From: Nocardioides allogilvus
GTDB lineage: Bacteria; Actinomycetota; Actinomycetes; Propionibacteriales; Nocardioidaceae
DNA: 64,000 nt
Direction: 5' to 3'
NCBI RefSeq assembly: GCF_003047285.1
Contig: NZ_PZYX01000002.1
Location: 248,001-312,000 of the forward strand
Positions 52,306 through 61,495 of this stretch are shown piece by piece. Position numbers and translations under genes: made by a program. Below the pieces are notes generated by a model, which was not told the DNA's origin, did not search any database, and saw nothing but the letters and a program-made list of their open reading frames with translations. The first letter of the stretch is position 1. Every line of letters begins with the position of its first letter.

Positions 52306-54015
52306 TCAGTGGCCGAGCAGCGCGCGCACGGCGTCGCGCGCGGCCAGCGGGTCGCTCGCGCCGAGGGCCGCTTCCGCGGCGGCCTCGCAGGTGTCCATCG
52401 AGACGCGCGAGAGCTGGGCGCCGACGGGGCGTACGGCGCGGGCGGCCATCGACAGGGACGTGATCCCCATGCCGACGAGCGCGCAGGCGAGCATCGGGTC
52501 GGCGGCGGCCTCGCCGCAGACGCCCACCGGCTTGCCGGCCTGCTTGCCCGCCTCGGCGGTGATGGCGATCAGCTGCAGCACCGCCGGCTGCCACGGGTCG
52601 GTCAGGTGCGCCAGGTCGGTGGCCATCCGGTCGGCGGCCATCGTGTACTGCGTGAGGTCGTTGGTGCCGATCGACAGGAAGTCGACGACCTCGAGCATCC
52701 GGTGCGCGAGCAGCGCGGCGCTCGGGATCTCCACCATCACGCCGGGCTTGAGCCCGCGGGCGCGCACCTTGTCGGCGAACTCGGCCGCCTCCGCCACGGT
52801 CGCCACCATCGGCGCCATCACCCACGTGTCGGTGCCGGTCGTCTCCACGGCGAGCTTGATCCCGTCGAGCTGGCGGTCCATCAGCCCGGGGTTGCCGAAC
52901 GACAGCCGCAGTCCGCGCACCCCGAGGGCGGGGTTCTCCTCCCCGGGAGTCGTCGCGAACGCGATGGGCTTGTCCGACCCCGCGTCGAGCGTGCGGACCA
53001 CGACGTACTGCCCCTCGCCGAAGGCGCCGAGCACCTGGCTGTAGATCTCGCCCTGCTCCTCGGCGGTGGGCTCCTGCGTCGCGTTGAGGAAGCACAGCTC
53101 GGTGCGGAAGAGACCGACGCCCTGCACCGGCTCCGCACTGGCGTGTACGGCGCTGGGCCCGTCGGCCACGTTGGCGAGCAGCTTGACCGGGGTGCCGTCG
53201 GACGTCTCGGCCGGTCCCGTCCAGGCGGCCAGCGCCGCGCGGGCCTCGCGACTAGCTGCGACCCGGGTCGCAGCGTCGGCGGGGTCGGCGCCGGTCTCGA
53301 CAGTGCCCGTCTCGCCGTCGACGACGAGAAACGTGCCGGCCTCGACGGCGGTGATGCCGGCGACGCCGACCACGCAGGGGATGCCGAGCTGGCGGGCGAT
53401 GATCGCGGTGTGGCTCGTGGCACCGCCGCGCTCGGTGACCAGCGCGCTGATCAGCGCGGGGTCGAGGCCGGAGGTGTCGCTGGGCGCGAGGTCCTCGGCG
53501 ATGAGGATCGAGGGTTCGTCGGGGGTGGGCACCCCGGGCTCCGGCTCGCCGACGAGGTGGGCGACGACGCGGCGCTCGATGTCCTCGAGGTCGGTGACGC
53601 GCTCGGCCATCAGGCCGCCCATGTTGGTGAAGATGGAGACGAACTGCTCGACGGCGGCATCCACCGAGGCCACCAGTGGGGTGCCGGCGGCGAGGTTCTT
53701 GGACACAGCACCGCGCAGGCCCTTGTCGCGCGCCAGGCCGGCGCTCGCGGTCAGGACCTCGGCGGCGGGTCCCGTCGCCTGTGCGGCCTTGCGGGCGAAG
53801 GTGTCGGCGACCGCCGCGACCGCGTCGTCGTAGGCCGCCAGGGCCGCGTCGGCGTCGGCGAAGCCCCCGTCCCCGAAGCGGGCCACCGCCTCGGGCGACA
53901 CCTCGCCACGCACCACCAGGGCGGGCCCCGCCGCGACGCCGGGAACGACCGGGGTGCCGCGCAAACCAGTGGACGGTGCCGATGCCGGGGTGGAGGCCGG
54001 GGTCGCGGTGGTCAT
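52306..54015 (-). CDS. ptsI: PTS enzyme I (phosphoenolpyruvate-protein phosphotransferase)
   Basis: A 569-residue EI. The phospho-His is His202 in TERGGATSHTAIIARQLG. The PEP-binding barrel shows VGLFRTELCFLNATQEPT, VVRTLDAGSDKPIAF, NPALGVRGLRLSFGNPGLM and FLSIGTNDLTQYTMAADR; the active Cys is in KPVGVCGEAAADP. It starts the phosphate relay from PEP to HPr. The ATG (54015) follows TACGGT by 6 nt, a leaderless-type start; an in-frame extension upstream is not family-like. Divergent from the fructose operon, and followed by the dehydrogenase gene and mtlA. Confidence 0.96.
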   Translation of the reverse strand: MTTATPASTPASAPSTGLRGTPVVPGVAAGPALVVRGEVSPEAVARFGDGGFADADAALAAYDDAVAAVADTFARKAAQATGPAAEVLTASAGLARDKGLRGAVSKNLAAGTPLVASVDAAVEQFVSIFTNMGGLMAERVTDLEDIERRVVAHLVGEPEPGVPTPDEPSILIAEDLAPSDTSGLDPALISALVTERGGATSHTAIIARQLGIPCVVGVAGITAVEAGTFLVVDGETGTVETGADPADAATRVAASREARAALAAWTGPAETSDGTPVKLLANVADGPSAVHASAEPVQGVGLFRTELCFLNATQEPTAEEQGEIYSQVLGAFGEGQYVVVRTLDAGSDKPIAFATTPGEENPALGVRGLRLSFGNPGLMDRQLDGIKLAVETTGTDTWVMAPMVATVAEAAEFADKVRARGLKPGVMVEIPSAALLAHRMLEVVDFLSIGTNDLTQYTMAADRMATDLAHLTDPWQPAVLQLIAITAEAGKQAGKPVGVCGEAAADPMLACALVGMGITSLSMAARAVRPVGAQLSRVSMDTCEAAAEAALGASDPLAARDAVRALLGH

Positions 54016-54039
54016 GGACACACCGTAAGCCACCCAGAC

Positions 54040-54066
54040 TTGACACTCAACAGGTTCGGCTATAAA
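54040..54066 (+). promoter_or_regulatory. Candidate promoter (TTGACA ... TATAAA) of the fructose operon
   Basis: TTGACA (54040-54045) and TATAAA (54061-54066) on the plus strand are near-consensus sigma boxes with a slightly short 15-bp spacer. The 54040-54095 stretch is unusually AT-rich for this genome and contains AACAACACATACACAG and the palindrome TCACGTGA, plausible regulator sites in the ptsI/deoR divergent region. Confidence 0.55.
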
Positions 54067-54128
54067 ACAACACATACACAGATTCACGTGACCGGCGCCA
54101 CAGTCTTCCCGACCCCAAGGACTCCAAG

Positions 54129-54896
54129 GTGTACGCAGAGGAACGACAGCAGGCGATGGCCCAGCTGATCAACCAGCACGGTCGCGTGTCGGTGGCCGAG
54201 CTCGCCGCGGACCTGTCCGTCACCACCGAGACGGTCCGCCGCGACCTGTCGGCGCTCGAGCGGATGGGCCTGATCCGGCGCGTGCACGGCGGCGCCGTAC
54301 CCGCCAGCGCGCTGGCCGTCATCGAGTCCGGCATCTCCGAGCGCGACCAGGCCAACACCGAGGCCAAGGACGCGATCGCGGCCGCGGCCGTCGCCCTGCT
54401 GCCACCGACCGGCTCGATGATCGTCATCGACGCCGGCTCGACCACGGCCCGCTTCGCCGCGCTGCTCCCCCGCGATCACCGCCTGACGGTCGTCACGCAC
54501 GCGGTGCCGGTCGCCGCGCGGCTCGCCGGCCTGCCCCAGATCGACCTCTTCCTGCTGCCAGGGAGGGTCCGCCCGACCACCCACGCGGCCGTCGGCGCCG
54601 ACACGGTGGCGGCGCTGTCCGACATCCGCGCCGATGTCTCCTTCCTCGCCACCAACGGGCTCAGCACGACGCACGGCCTGACCACTCCCGACCGCGACGA
54701 GGCCGCGACCAAGCGCGCCATCGCGGCCGCCGGTCGCCGTACGATCGTGCTGGCCGACTCGACCAAGCTGGGCGTCGAGTCCTCGATCCGCTTCGCCGCG
54801 CTCGACGAGATCGACGTGCTGATCACCGACTCGGGGATCTCCGACGCCGACGTCTCAGCACTCGCCGCGGCCGACGTCGAGGTGGTGATCGCGTGA
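54129..54896 (+). CDS. DeoR family transcriptional regulator (FruR-type)
   Basis: A 255-residue DeoR regulator. The helix-turn-helix is RVSVAELAADLSVTTETVRR followed by DLSALERMGLIRRVHGGAV. The C-terminal sugar-phosphate-binding domain has MIVIDAGSTTARFAALLP and VSFLATNGLSTTHGLTTPDR, with VLADSTKLGVESSIRFA near the end. The effector is probably fructose-1-phosphate, since it leads fruK-fruA-ptsH, overlapping fruK by 4 bp (GTGA). GTG start. Confidence 0.94.
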   Translation: MYAEERQQAMAQLINQHGRVSVAELAADLSVTTETVRRDLSALERMGLIRRVHGGAVPASALAVIESGISERDQANTEAKDAIAAAAVALLPPTGSMIVIDAGSTTARFAALLPRDHRLTVVTHAVPVAARLAGLPQIDLFLLPGRVRPTTHAAVGADTVAALSDIRADVSFLATNGLSTTHGLTTPDRDEAATKRAIAAAGRRTIVLADSTKLGVESSIRFAALDEIDVLITDSGISDADVSALAAADVEVVIA

Positions 54897-55846
54897 TCCT
54901 CACCCTCACTCCCAACCCCAGCATCGACCGCACGATCACGCTGGGCGGTGAGCTCGTCCGCGGCCAGGTGCAGCGCGTGGTCTCGGTGACCTCGCAGGCC
55001 GGCGGCAAGGGCGTCAACATCTCGCGGGCGTCCGTCAGCGCGGGCGAGCCGACCCTCGCCGTGCTGCCGGCGGCCAAGGACGACCCGTTCGTGATGGAGC
55101 TGCTCTCCGCCGGCATCGACTGCCGTCCCGTCCGGCCGGCTGGCGAGGTGCGGGTCAACGTGACGATCACCGAGCCCGACGGCACCACCACCAAGCTCAA
55201 CTCCCCCGGCGCCACGGTCGGTGCCGATCACCTCGAGGCGATGGCAGCCACCCTGCTCGCACGCGCACCCGGCGCGAGCTGGACGGTGCTGGCGGGCTCC
55301 CTGCCCGCGGGTGCTCCTGCGGGTTTCTATGCCGAGCTCGTACGCCGCCTGCGTGCGATCGGCGCCCGGGTCGCGGTCGACACCAGCGACGCCCCGCTCC
55401 GCGCGCTCGTCGATGCCCTCCCCGGTTCGGCGCCCGACCTGATGAAGCCCAACGGCGCCGAGCTCGCCTCCTTCGCCGGTGGCGACGCCGACGACCTCGA
55501 GCACGACCCCGAGAAGGCGGCGACTGCCGCGCGCACCCTGGTCGACCGCGGCGTCCGCACGGTGCTGGCGACGCTCGGAGGCAACGGCGCCGTACTCGTC
55601 ACCGCCGAAGGCGCCTGGCACGCCACTCCCCCTCCGACGACGGTCGTCAGCACCGTCGGCGCGGGCGACTCCAGCCTCTTCGGCTACCTGCTGGGCGACC
55701 TGCGCGGACTGCCCGCGCCCGACCGCCTGGCCCTCGCCGTGGCCTACGGCAGCGCCGCTGCCGCCCTGCCCGGCACCACCATCCCCGAGCCGGCGCACCT
55801 CCGCACCGACCTCGTCACCGTCACTGTCCTGGGAGGCAGCGCATGA
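54893..55846 (+). CDS. fruK: 1-phosphofructokinase
   Basis: A 317-residue PfkB-fold kinase that turns fructose-1-phosphate into fructose-1,6-bisphosphate. MILTLTPNPSIDRTITLGGE is the tagatose-6-P/1-PFK family start; AGGKGVNISRASVSAG and STVGAGDSSLFGYLLGDL (catalytic Asp in GAGD) are PfkB signatures. It overlaps deoR (GTGA) and fruA (ATGA), so the whole operon is translationally chained. Confidence 0.95.
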   Translation: MILTLTPNPSIDRTITLGGELVRGQVQRVVSVTSQAGGKGVNISRASVSAGEPTLAVLPAAKDDPFVMELLSAGIDCRPVRPAGEVRVNVTITEPDGTTTKLNSPGATVGADHLEAMAATLLARAPGASWTVLAGSLPAGAPAGFYAELVRRLRAIGARVAVDTSDAPLRALVDALPGSAPDLMKPNGAELASFAGGDADDLEHDPEKAATAARTLVDRGVRTVLATLGGNGAVLVTAEGAWHATPPPTTVVSTVGAGDSSLFGYLLGDLRGLPAPDRLALAVAYGSAAAALPGTTIPEPAHLRTDLVTVTVLGGSA

Positions 55847-57852
55847 CCGACCTCATCACCACCCAGCTGGTCCGGCTCGATGCCACCTGGGGCGCCGAGA
55901 AGGCCGACGTCATCCGTGGCCTCGCTGCCGCCGTCGGCGAGGCCGGACGCGCCGACGACCCCGAGCAGCTGGTCGCCGACGCGTTCGCCCGCGAGGAGAC
56001 CTCGAGCACCGGTCTGCCCGGCGGCATCGCGATCCCGCACTGCCGCACCACCGGCGTCTCCGAGCCGACGCTGGCCTTCGCGCGGCTCGACCCGCCCGTG
56101 CACTTCGGGGCCAAGGACGGCCCGGCCGATCTCGCGTTCCTGATCGCCGCCCCGGCCGGCGGCGACGCCACTCACCTCCAGCTCCTCACCAAGCTGGCCC
56201 GCTCGCTGGTCAAGCCGGCGTTCACCGACTCCCTGCGCGCCGCCGAGTCGGCCGAGGAGGTCGTCGAGCTGATCAGCCAGGCCCTGGACGAGCCCGCCGC
56301 AGCTCCCGCCGCCGCAGCGCCCACTCCCGTTGCCGCACCCAGCGACGGACCGAGGTCCCTGGTCGCGGTCACCGCCTGCCCGACCGGCATCGCCCACACC
56401 TACATGGCCGCCGAGGCCCTCGAGGCAGCCGCCGAGAAGGCCGGCGTCGAGATCGCCGTCGAGACCCAGGGGTCGGCCGGCTCGACGCCGCTGTCGCCCG
56501 AGACGATCGCCAATGCCGCTGCAGTGATCTTCGCGGTCGACGTGGGCGTCCGCGACCGCGGCCGCTTCGCCGGCAAGCCGATGGTGTCCTCGGGCGTGAA
56601 GCGCCCGATCGACGACGCCGACGCGATGATCGCCGAGGCGCTGCGCTACGCCGACGACCCCGCTGCACCCCGGGTCGAGGGTTCCGTCTCCGAGGCCGGC
56701 GCCACGTCCGGCGGCACGGAGTCCTTCGGCGCCAAGACCCGTCGCGTGCTGATGACCGGTGTCTCCTACATGATCCCGTTCGTCGCGGCCGGTGGCCTGC
56801 TGATCGCGCTCGGCTTCCTCTTCGGCGGCTACGACATCACCGGCGACGGACAGGCCATCGCGGTCGACAACACCTTCTTCAACCTGCCCGACCTCGACGA
56901 GCTCGGCCTCGACAACGCCCTGTTCGACAGTGCGTTCTTCGCCTACATCGGCGCGCTGCTCTTCACCCTCGGGGCCGCCGCATTCGGCTTCCTGGTCCCG
57001 GCGCTCTCCGGCTACATCGCCTACGCCATCGCCGACCGGCCTGGCATCGCCCCCGGCTTCGTGATGGGGGCCATCGCCAACACCATCAGCTCCGGGTTCC
57101 TCGGCGGCATCGTCGGCGGCGTCCTCGCCGGCATGGTCGCCCTCTGGATCACCAAGTGGAAGGTGCCGACCTGGATGCGGGGCCTGATGCCGGTGCTGGT
57201 GATCCCGCTCCTGGCCACGCTCATCTCGGGCTTCGTGATGCTGGTGATCCTGGGCAAGCCGCTGGCCGCCCTCATGGAGGCCCTGAGCGACGGCCTCAAC
57301 AGCCTCCAGGGAGGCTCGGCGATCGTGCTGGGCGTCATCCTCGGCCTGATGATGGCCTTCGACATGGGTGGGCCGCTCAACAAGACCGCCTACGCCTTCG
57401 CAACGACCGGGCTGGGCGCCGCCGCCACTGCGACTGACGCCCCCGAGCTCAAGGTCATGGCCGCCGTCATGCTGGCCGGTATGGTCCCGCCGCTGGCCCT
57501 CGCGCTCGCCACGGTGGTGCGTCCCGGCCTCTTCACTATCCCGGAGCGCGAGAACGGCAAGGCTGCCTGGGCGATGGGAGCGTCCTTCATCACCGAGGGC
57601 GCGATCCCCTTCGCCGCAGCGGACCCGCTGCGCGTCATCCCCTCGATCATGGCCGGCAGTGCCGTCACCGGCGCGGTCGCGATGGGCATGGACGTCAGCC
57701 TGCGCGCACCGCACGGAGGCATCTTCGTGCTCTTCGCCGTGGACGGGATCGTGGGCTTCCTGATCGCCCTGGTCGCCGGCACCTTGGTCGCGGCCGCCCT
57801 GGTCGTCGTGGCCAAGAGCCTCGGCCGGACCGCCGACGCCGTCTCCCTCTGA
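55843..57852 (+). CDS. fruA: PTS fructose transporter, fused EIIABC
   Basis: A 669-residue fused permease in the order A-B-C. EIIA phospho-His66 is in GGIAIPHCRTTGV. After an Ala/Pro linker, EIIB has the phospho-Cys near 179 in VAVTACPTGIAHTYMAAEAL. EIIC starts near 300 (VLMTGVSYMIPFVAAGGLLI) and includes MMAFDMGGPLNKTAYAFAT and FITEGAIPFAAADPLRVIPS, the fructose-type signature. It delivers fructose-1-phosphate to FruK. Confidence 0.96.
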   Translation: MTDLITTQLVRLDATWGAEKADVIRGLAAAVGEAGRADDPEQLVADAFAREETSSTGLPGGIAIPHCRTTGVSEPTLAFARLDPPVHFGAKDGPADLAFLIAAPAGGDATHLQLLTKLARSLVKPAFTDSLRAAESAEEVVELISQALDEPAAAPAAAAPTPVAAPSDGPRSLVAVTACPTGIAHTYMAAEALEAAAEKAGVEIAVETQGSAGSTPLSPETIANAAAVIFAVDVGVRDRGRFAGKPMVSSGVKRPIDDADAMIAEALRYADDPAAPRVEGSVSEAGATSGGTESFGAKTRRVLMTGVSYMIPFVAAGGLLIALGFLFGGYDITGDGQAIAVDNTFFNLPDLDELGLDNALFDSAFFAYIGALLFTLGAAAFGFLVPALSGYIAYAIADRPGIAPGFVMGAIANTISSGFLGGIVGGVLAGMVALWITKWKVPTWMRGLMPVLVIPLLATLISGFVMLVILGKPLAALMEALSDGLNSLQGGSAIVLGVILGLMMAFDMGGPLNKTAYAFATTGLGAAATATDAPELKVMAAVMLAGMVPPLALALATVVRPGLFTIPERENGKAAWAMGASFITEGAIPFAAADPLRVIPSIMAGSAVTGAVAMGMDVSLRAPHGGIFVLFAVDGIVGFLIALVAGTLVAAALVVVAKSLGRTADAVSL

Positions 57853-57881
57853 TTTCGCCCAACCAACCGCAAGGAGCACCC

Positions 57882-58124
57882 ATGCCCAGCAAGTCTGTCG
57901 TCGTCGGTTCGGCCGTCGGCCTGCACGCCCGTCCCGCCGCGATCATCGCCGAAGCCGCTGGTGACCTCGGCTCCGACGTGACCATCAACGGAGTCGACGC
58001 CAGCTCGTCGCTGATGATCATGACCCTCGGCGCCGGCAACGGCGACACCGTCGAGGTGGCCGGCGACGACCAGGCCGCCGTCGACAAGATCGCGGCGCTG
58101 GTCGAGCAGGACCTCGACGCCTGA
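57882..58124 (+). CDS. ptsH: PTS phosphocarrier protein HPr
   Basis: An 80-residue HPr. The phospho-His15 lies in AVGLHARPAAIIAEAAG. The second conserved region DASSSLMIMTLGAGNGDTV carries Ser residues at the position of the regulatory Ser46 of Firmicutes, though no HPr kinase is seen here. AAGGAG lies 6 bp before the ATG. It is the last gene of the fructose operon and passes phosphate from EI to both EII proteins of this locus. Confidence 0.96.
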   Translation: MPSKSVVVGSAVGLHARPAAIIAEAAGDLGSDVTINGVDASSSLMIMTLGAGNGDTVEVAGDDQAAVDKIAALVEQDLDA

Positions 58125-58132
58125 GGTCCCCC

Positions 58133-58230
58133 CTGTATTTCCACTCGCTCGAGTGGAAATACAGGCCGTGACCGTGCTGGCCACGCTCGACCCTCGATGA
58201 ACTTCCACTCGCTCGGGTGGAAGTTCATCG
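58133..58230. repeat. Twin-hairpin element C
   Basis: Hairpin 1 (58133-58164): CTGTATTTCCACTC, loop GCTC, GAGTGGAAATACAG, a perfect 14-bp stem. Hairpin 2 (58195-58230): a 16-bp stem with the same TTCCACTCGCTCG core and one G-T pair. Centres are 64 bp apart; TGGCCA (58178-58183) is exactly midway. It lies between convergent ptsH and the membrane-protein gene. Confidence 0.75.
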
Positions 58231-58261
58231 GGTCACGAGCGCCGTACGGCGACGGGTGGGT

Positions 58262-59164
58262 CTACGTCCGGCGGAGGTAGCCCACCCGGACGCGCAACGC
58301 CTGCTCGAGCTCGCCGAGCACGTCGGCGAAGAACTCGCGCCGGTAGGTCTCGTCGGTGACCGCGAAGACCGCGAAGTAGAGCCCGCTGAAGGCCGCGAGG
58401 AACACCGAGACCTGCACCAGCTCGAGGCTGATCGGCCGGATGCCCCACGGGTAGGTCAGCGGCCCTTCGATCCACTTCTCGAGGACTCCCTCGTCCATGG
58501 CGACCGCGCCGAAGACGATGAAGAACGCGAACACGGCCAGCGCCAGCAGCAGCACCTGGAAGGCCTGGGTGATCAGCAGCACCAGCACCAGGTTGGCGCG
58601 CTGCAGGCCGACCACGTCGGCCTCGTCACCGAGCTCGGCCCGGCCGACCTGGTCATCGAGCCGGTCGACCTCCTCGATCAGCCGCACGACGAGGAAGCCG
58701 AGCGCCATCGCGGCGAACAGGAGCACGGCACCCCACAGGGTCCCGCCGTCCAGCGCGGAGGCGACCATCCACACCTCGGTGTTGATGAAGAGGAACGTCA
58801 CGAACAGCAGCAGCATCGGCAGCGCTCGCGTGGCCAGCGGGAACAGCAGCTCGAGGCTCGCGAAGGTGTGGCGCAGCGCCCACGTGGCGATCCGCCGCAC
58901 CTGCAGCGCCCGGCCCGCATACAGCGCTGCCACCAGCAGCAGCACCGTGGCGCCCACAGAGATGCCGGCGGAGACCTGACCCGTCCACCACCCGGCGCCG
59001 ATCCCTGCCGGGACGGCGATCAGCATGCCGACCACGACGACGACCAGCAGCCGGCCGGTGGCCAGCCTGCGACGTACGTGCTCACGCAGGTCGTCGACGA
59101 AGTAGGGCAGGCCGTGGGCCAGGAACCATGCCTCCGCCTCGGCCCGGGTCCCCGGCTGGGTCAC
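58262..59164 (-). CDS. Multi-spanning membrane protein of unknown function (300 aa)
   Basis: A 300-residue protein with about six helices (LLVVVVVGMLIAVPAGIGA; ISVGATVLLLVAALYAGRAL; LPMLLLFVTFLFINTEVWMV; LWGAVLLFAAMALGFLVVRL; LVLVLLITQAFQVLLLALAV; VSVFLAAFSGLYFAVFAVTD) and a cytoplasmic loop RLIEEVDRLDDQVGRAELGD. The C-terminal helix EFFADVLGELEQALRVRVG is conserved-looking. No family is recognised. The GTG start overlaps the ribF stop (GTGA), so it is the last gene of the infB-rbfA-truB-ribF series. Confidence 0.75.
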   Translation of the reverse strand: MTQPGTRAEAEAWFLAHGLPYFVDDLREHVRRRLATGRLLVVVVVGMLIAVPAGIGAGWWTGQVSAGISVGATVLLLVAALYAGRALQVRRIATWALRHTFASLELLFPLATRALPMLLLFVTFLFINTEVWMVASALDGGTLWGAVLLFAAMALGFLVVRLIEEVDRLDDQVGRAELGDEADVVGLQRANLVLVLLITQAFQVLLLALAVFAFFIVFGAVAMDEGVLEKWIEGPLTYPWGIRPISLELVQVSVFLAAFSGLYFAVFAVTDETYRREFFADVLGELEQALRVRVGYLRRT

Positions 59165-60096
59165 GCCAGGATCTCGCGAGCGCGGCGTACGTCGCCGTGC
59201 ATGGTCTCCACCAGTGCGTCGATGCCCTCGAACTTGACCATGCCGCGCAGCCGTTCGAGGAAGGCCACCTCGACCTCGACGCCGTAGAGCTCGAGGTCGT
59301 CGCGGTCCAGGACGTAGGACTCGACGCGGCGCTCGCGCTCGCCGTCGAAGGTGGGGTTGGTGCCCACCGAGATCGCTGCGGGGAAGCTCTCGCCGGTGTC
59401 GAGGCGGGTGAGCCGGCCGGCGTAGACGCCGTCGGCGGGCGCAGCGCCCTCGACCGGCGTCGGCACGTTGGCGGTCGGGAAGCCGAGCTCGCGGCCGCGC
59501 TGGTCACCCTGGACCACCACGCCGCGGACGGTGAAGGGGCGACCGAGCGCCTCGGCCGCGCCGGCCACGTCACCGGCCGCCAGGCAGTTGCGGATGTAGG
59601 TCGAGCTCCACACCTGCGGGCCGCCGTCGAGCGCGACGCCCTCGACCACGAACCCACGGGTCTCCCCCGCGGTGCGCAGCAGGGCGACGTCGCCGGCGGC
59701 CCGGTTGCCGAAGCGGAAGTTGGCGCCGACCACGACACCGCGCGCCTGCAGCGCGTCCACCAGCACGCGGTCGATGAACTCCTCCGGCGTCCAGCACGCG
59801 ATGTCCCGGTCGAAGGGCACCACCAGGACTGCGTCGACACCGGCCGCCTCGAGCAGCCGCATGCGGGTCTCGATGTCGGTCAGCGTCGGCGGCGCGTGCT
59901 CGGGACGCAGCACCGCGATCGGGTGTGGGTCGAAGGTGACGACCACGACCTTCGGCACGGCGAGCTCCACGGCGGTGGCACGCGCCTGCTGCAGCACGTG
60001 CTGGTGCCCGAGGTGGACGCCGTCGAAGTTGCCGATCGTGACGACGGTCGGGCCGAGGTCGACGGGCACGTCGTCGAAGGAGGACCAGATCTGCAC
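59161..60096 (-). CDS. ribF: Bifunctional riboflavin kinase / FAD synthetase
   Basis: A 311-residue RibF making FMN and FAD. The N-terminal adenylyltransferase has VVTIGNFDGVHLGHQHVLQQ and the second motif VVVGANFRFGNRAAGDVALL; STYIRNCLAAGDVAGA closes the domain. The C-terminal kinase domain begins VVQGDQRGRELGFPTANVPT and keeps AAISVGTNPTFDG. GTG start 20 bp after the truB stop, in the conserved order infB-rbfA-truB-ribF. Confidence 0.96.
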   Translation of the reverse strand: MQIWSSFDDVPVDLGPTVVTIGNFDGVHLGHQHVLQQARATAVELAVPKVVVVTFDPHPIAVLRPEHAPPTLTDIETRMRLLEAAGVDAVLVVPFDRDIACWTPEEFIDRVLVDALQARGVVVGANFRFGNRAAGDVALLRTAGETRGFVVEGVALDGGPQVWSSTYIRNCLAAGDVAGAAEALGRPFTVRGVVVQGDQRGRELGFPTANVPTPVEGAAPADGVYAGRLTRLDTGESFPAAISVGTNPTFDGERERRVESYVLDRDDLELYGVEVEVAFLERLRGMVKFEGIDALVETMHGDVRRAREILA

Positions 60097-60116
60097 GGGC
60101 GCAGCCTACCGACGGA

Positions 60117-60980
60117 TCAGCCGACGAAGACTGCGACCGGGCGAGCCCCGTCGTCGGTCGGCTCGTAGAGGGCGAGGAACTCGCCGTCGGGCGCGAACAG
60201 CGCATGCTCCCCCGCACCCGGAAGCGCCAGCGACAAGCGGCGTCCGACGCGTACGTCGAGGGCCTGCTGCTCGTCGAGGTCGACCCCGGGGAAGGTCGCG
60301 CGCGCCGCGTCGGCGATCGGGACGACGGTGAGCTCGTCGCCGAGCTGCTCGAGGCTGCGTGCCTGTGCGAGGTCGAAGCGCCCCACCGCCGTACGCCGCA
60401 AGGCAGTGAGGTGTCCGCCGACCCCGAGCGCCGCGCCGACATCGCGGGCGATCGCGCGGATGTAGGTGCCGCTGGAGCAGCGCACCGAGATGTCGACCTC
60501 GGGACCGCGGACGGCCGTGACGGTGAGCTCGTGCACGGTGACGCGGCGGGCCTTGAGCTCGACCTCCTCCCCGTCGCGCACGCGCTGGTAGGCGCGCTTG
60601 CCGTCGACCTTGATCGCGCTGACGGCCGTCGGGACCTGGTCGATCTCGCCGACGAACGAGGCGAGCGCGGCGCGGATCGCGTCCTCGGTGACGCCGTCGG
60701 TGGGCGCGGTCGCGGTGACCTCACCCTCCGCGTCGTCGGTGGTCGTCGAGGTGCCGAGCAGGATGGTGGCGTCGTAGGCCTTCTCGGTCAGCATCAGGTG
60801 ACCGAGCAACCGCGTGGCGCGGTTGAGCCCGAGGACCAGCACGCCGGTCGCCATCGGGTCCAGCGTGCCGGCGTGCCCGACCTTGCGGGTGCCGGCCAGT
60901 CGACGTACGCGGGCGACGACGTCGTGCGACGTCATCCCCGCGGCCTTGTCGACGATGACAAGGCCGGCAGTGTCACCCAT
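60117..60980 (-). CDS. truB: tRNA pseudouridine(55) synthase
   Basis: A 287-residue TruB, which makes the pseudouridine of the tRNA T-loop. The catalytic Asp41 is in VGHAGTLDPMATGVLVLG. Family motifs GLVIVDKAAGMTSHDVVARV, KAYDATILLGTSTTTDDAEG and CSSGTYIRAIARDVGAALG are present; a short C-terminal domain follows. The ATG shares one base with the rbfA stop (TGATG). Confidence 0.96.
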   Translation of the reverse strand: MGDTAGLVIVDKAAGMTSHDVVARVRRLAGTRKVGHAGTLDPMATGVLVLGLNRATRLLGHLMLTEKAYDATILLGTSTTTDDAEGEVTATAPTDGVTEDAIRAALASFVGEIDQVPTAVSAIKVDGKRAYQRVRDGEEVELKARRVTVHELTVTAVRGPEVDISVRCSSGTYIRAIARDVGAALGVGGHLTALRRTAVGRFDLAQARSLEQLGDELTVVPIADAARATFPGVDLDEQQALDVRVGRRLSLALPGAGEHALFAPDGEFLALYEPTDDGARPVAVFVG

Positions 60981-61471
60981 CAGTCTTCGAGCTCGTCCTC
61001 GTCAGCGGCGCGGAGGTCCTCGAGGTCGTCCTCGTCCTCGTCGTCCTCGTCGTGGATCTCGCGGGGCTTCTTGTACGGGTCTTCCTCGCCGGCGTAGGTC
61101 TCCACGCGCAGCGCGGCGACCTCCTCGTCCTTGGCCTTGGCCCGGGCGAGCACCTCCTCCAGCGCGCGGGCGCTGTCGGGGAGGGCGTCGGGGATGAAGG
61201 TGAGCGACGGGACGATGCGCATCCCGAGCTGCTTGGCGACCTCGGAGCGGATCACTCCCTTGGCCGACTCGAGCGCGGCGCCGGTGCTGGCGAGGTCCTC
61301 GTCGGCACCGAGGACGGTGTAGAAGATCGTGGCCTGCTGGCTGTCGCCGGTGACCCGGACGTCGGTGATCGTGACGAAGCCGAGGCGCGGGTCCTTGATC
61401 CGGCGCTCCAACATCTCGGCGACGATGACCTGGATGCGGTCGGCGATCTTGCGGACGCGAGGGTTGCTCAT
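60980..61471 (-). CDS. rbfA: 30S ribosome-binding factor RbfA
   Basis: A 163-residue Rbf[41 protein letters not shown] and [20 protein letters not shown] give the KH-like fold that binds 16S rRNA during cold-sensitive 30S maturation. A very acidic tail ([13 protein letters not shown]) extends the usual 120 residues, as in many actinobacteria. 130 bp separate it from infB, an unusual gap filled by a twin-hairpin element. Confidence 0.95.
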   Translation of the reverse strand: MSNPRVRKIADRIQVIVAEMLERRIKDPRLGFVTITDVRVTGDSQQATIFYTVLGADEDLASTGAALESAKGVIRSEVAKQLGMRIVPSLTFIPDALPDSARALEEVLARAKAKDEEVAALRVETYAGEEDPYKKPREIHDEDDEDEDDLEDLRAADEDELED

Positions 61472-61495
61472 GGGTTCACTCTCTCAAACTGCCCT

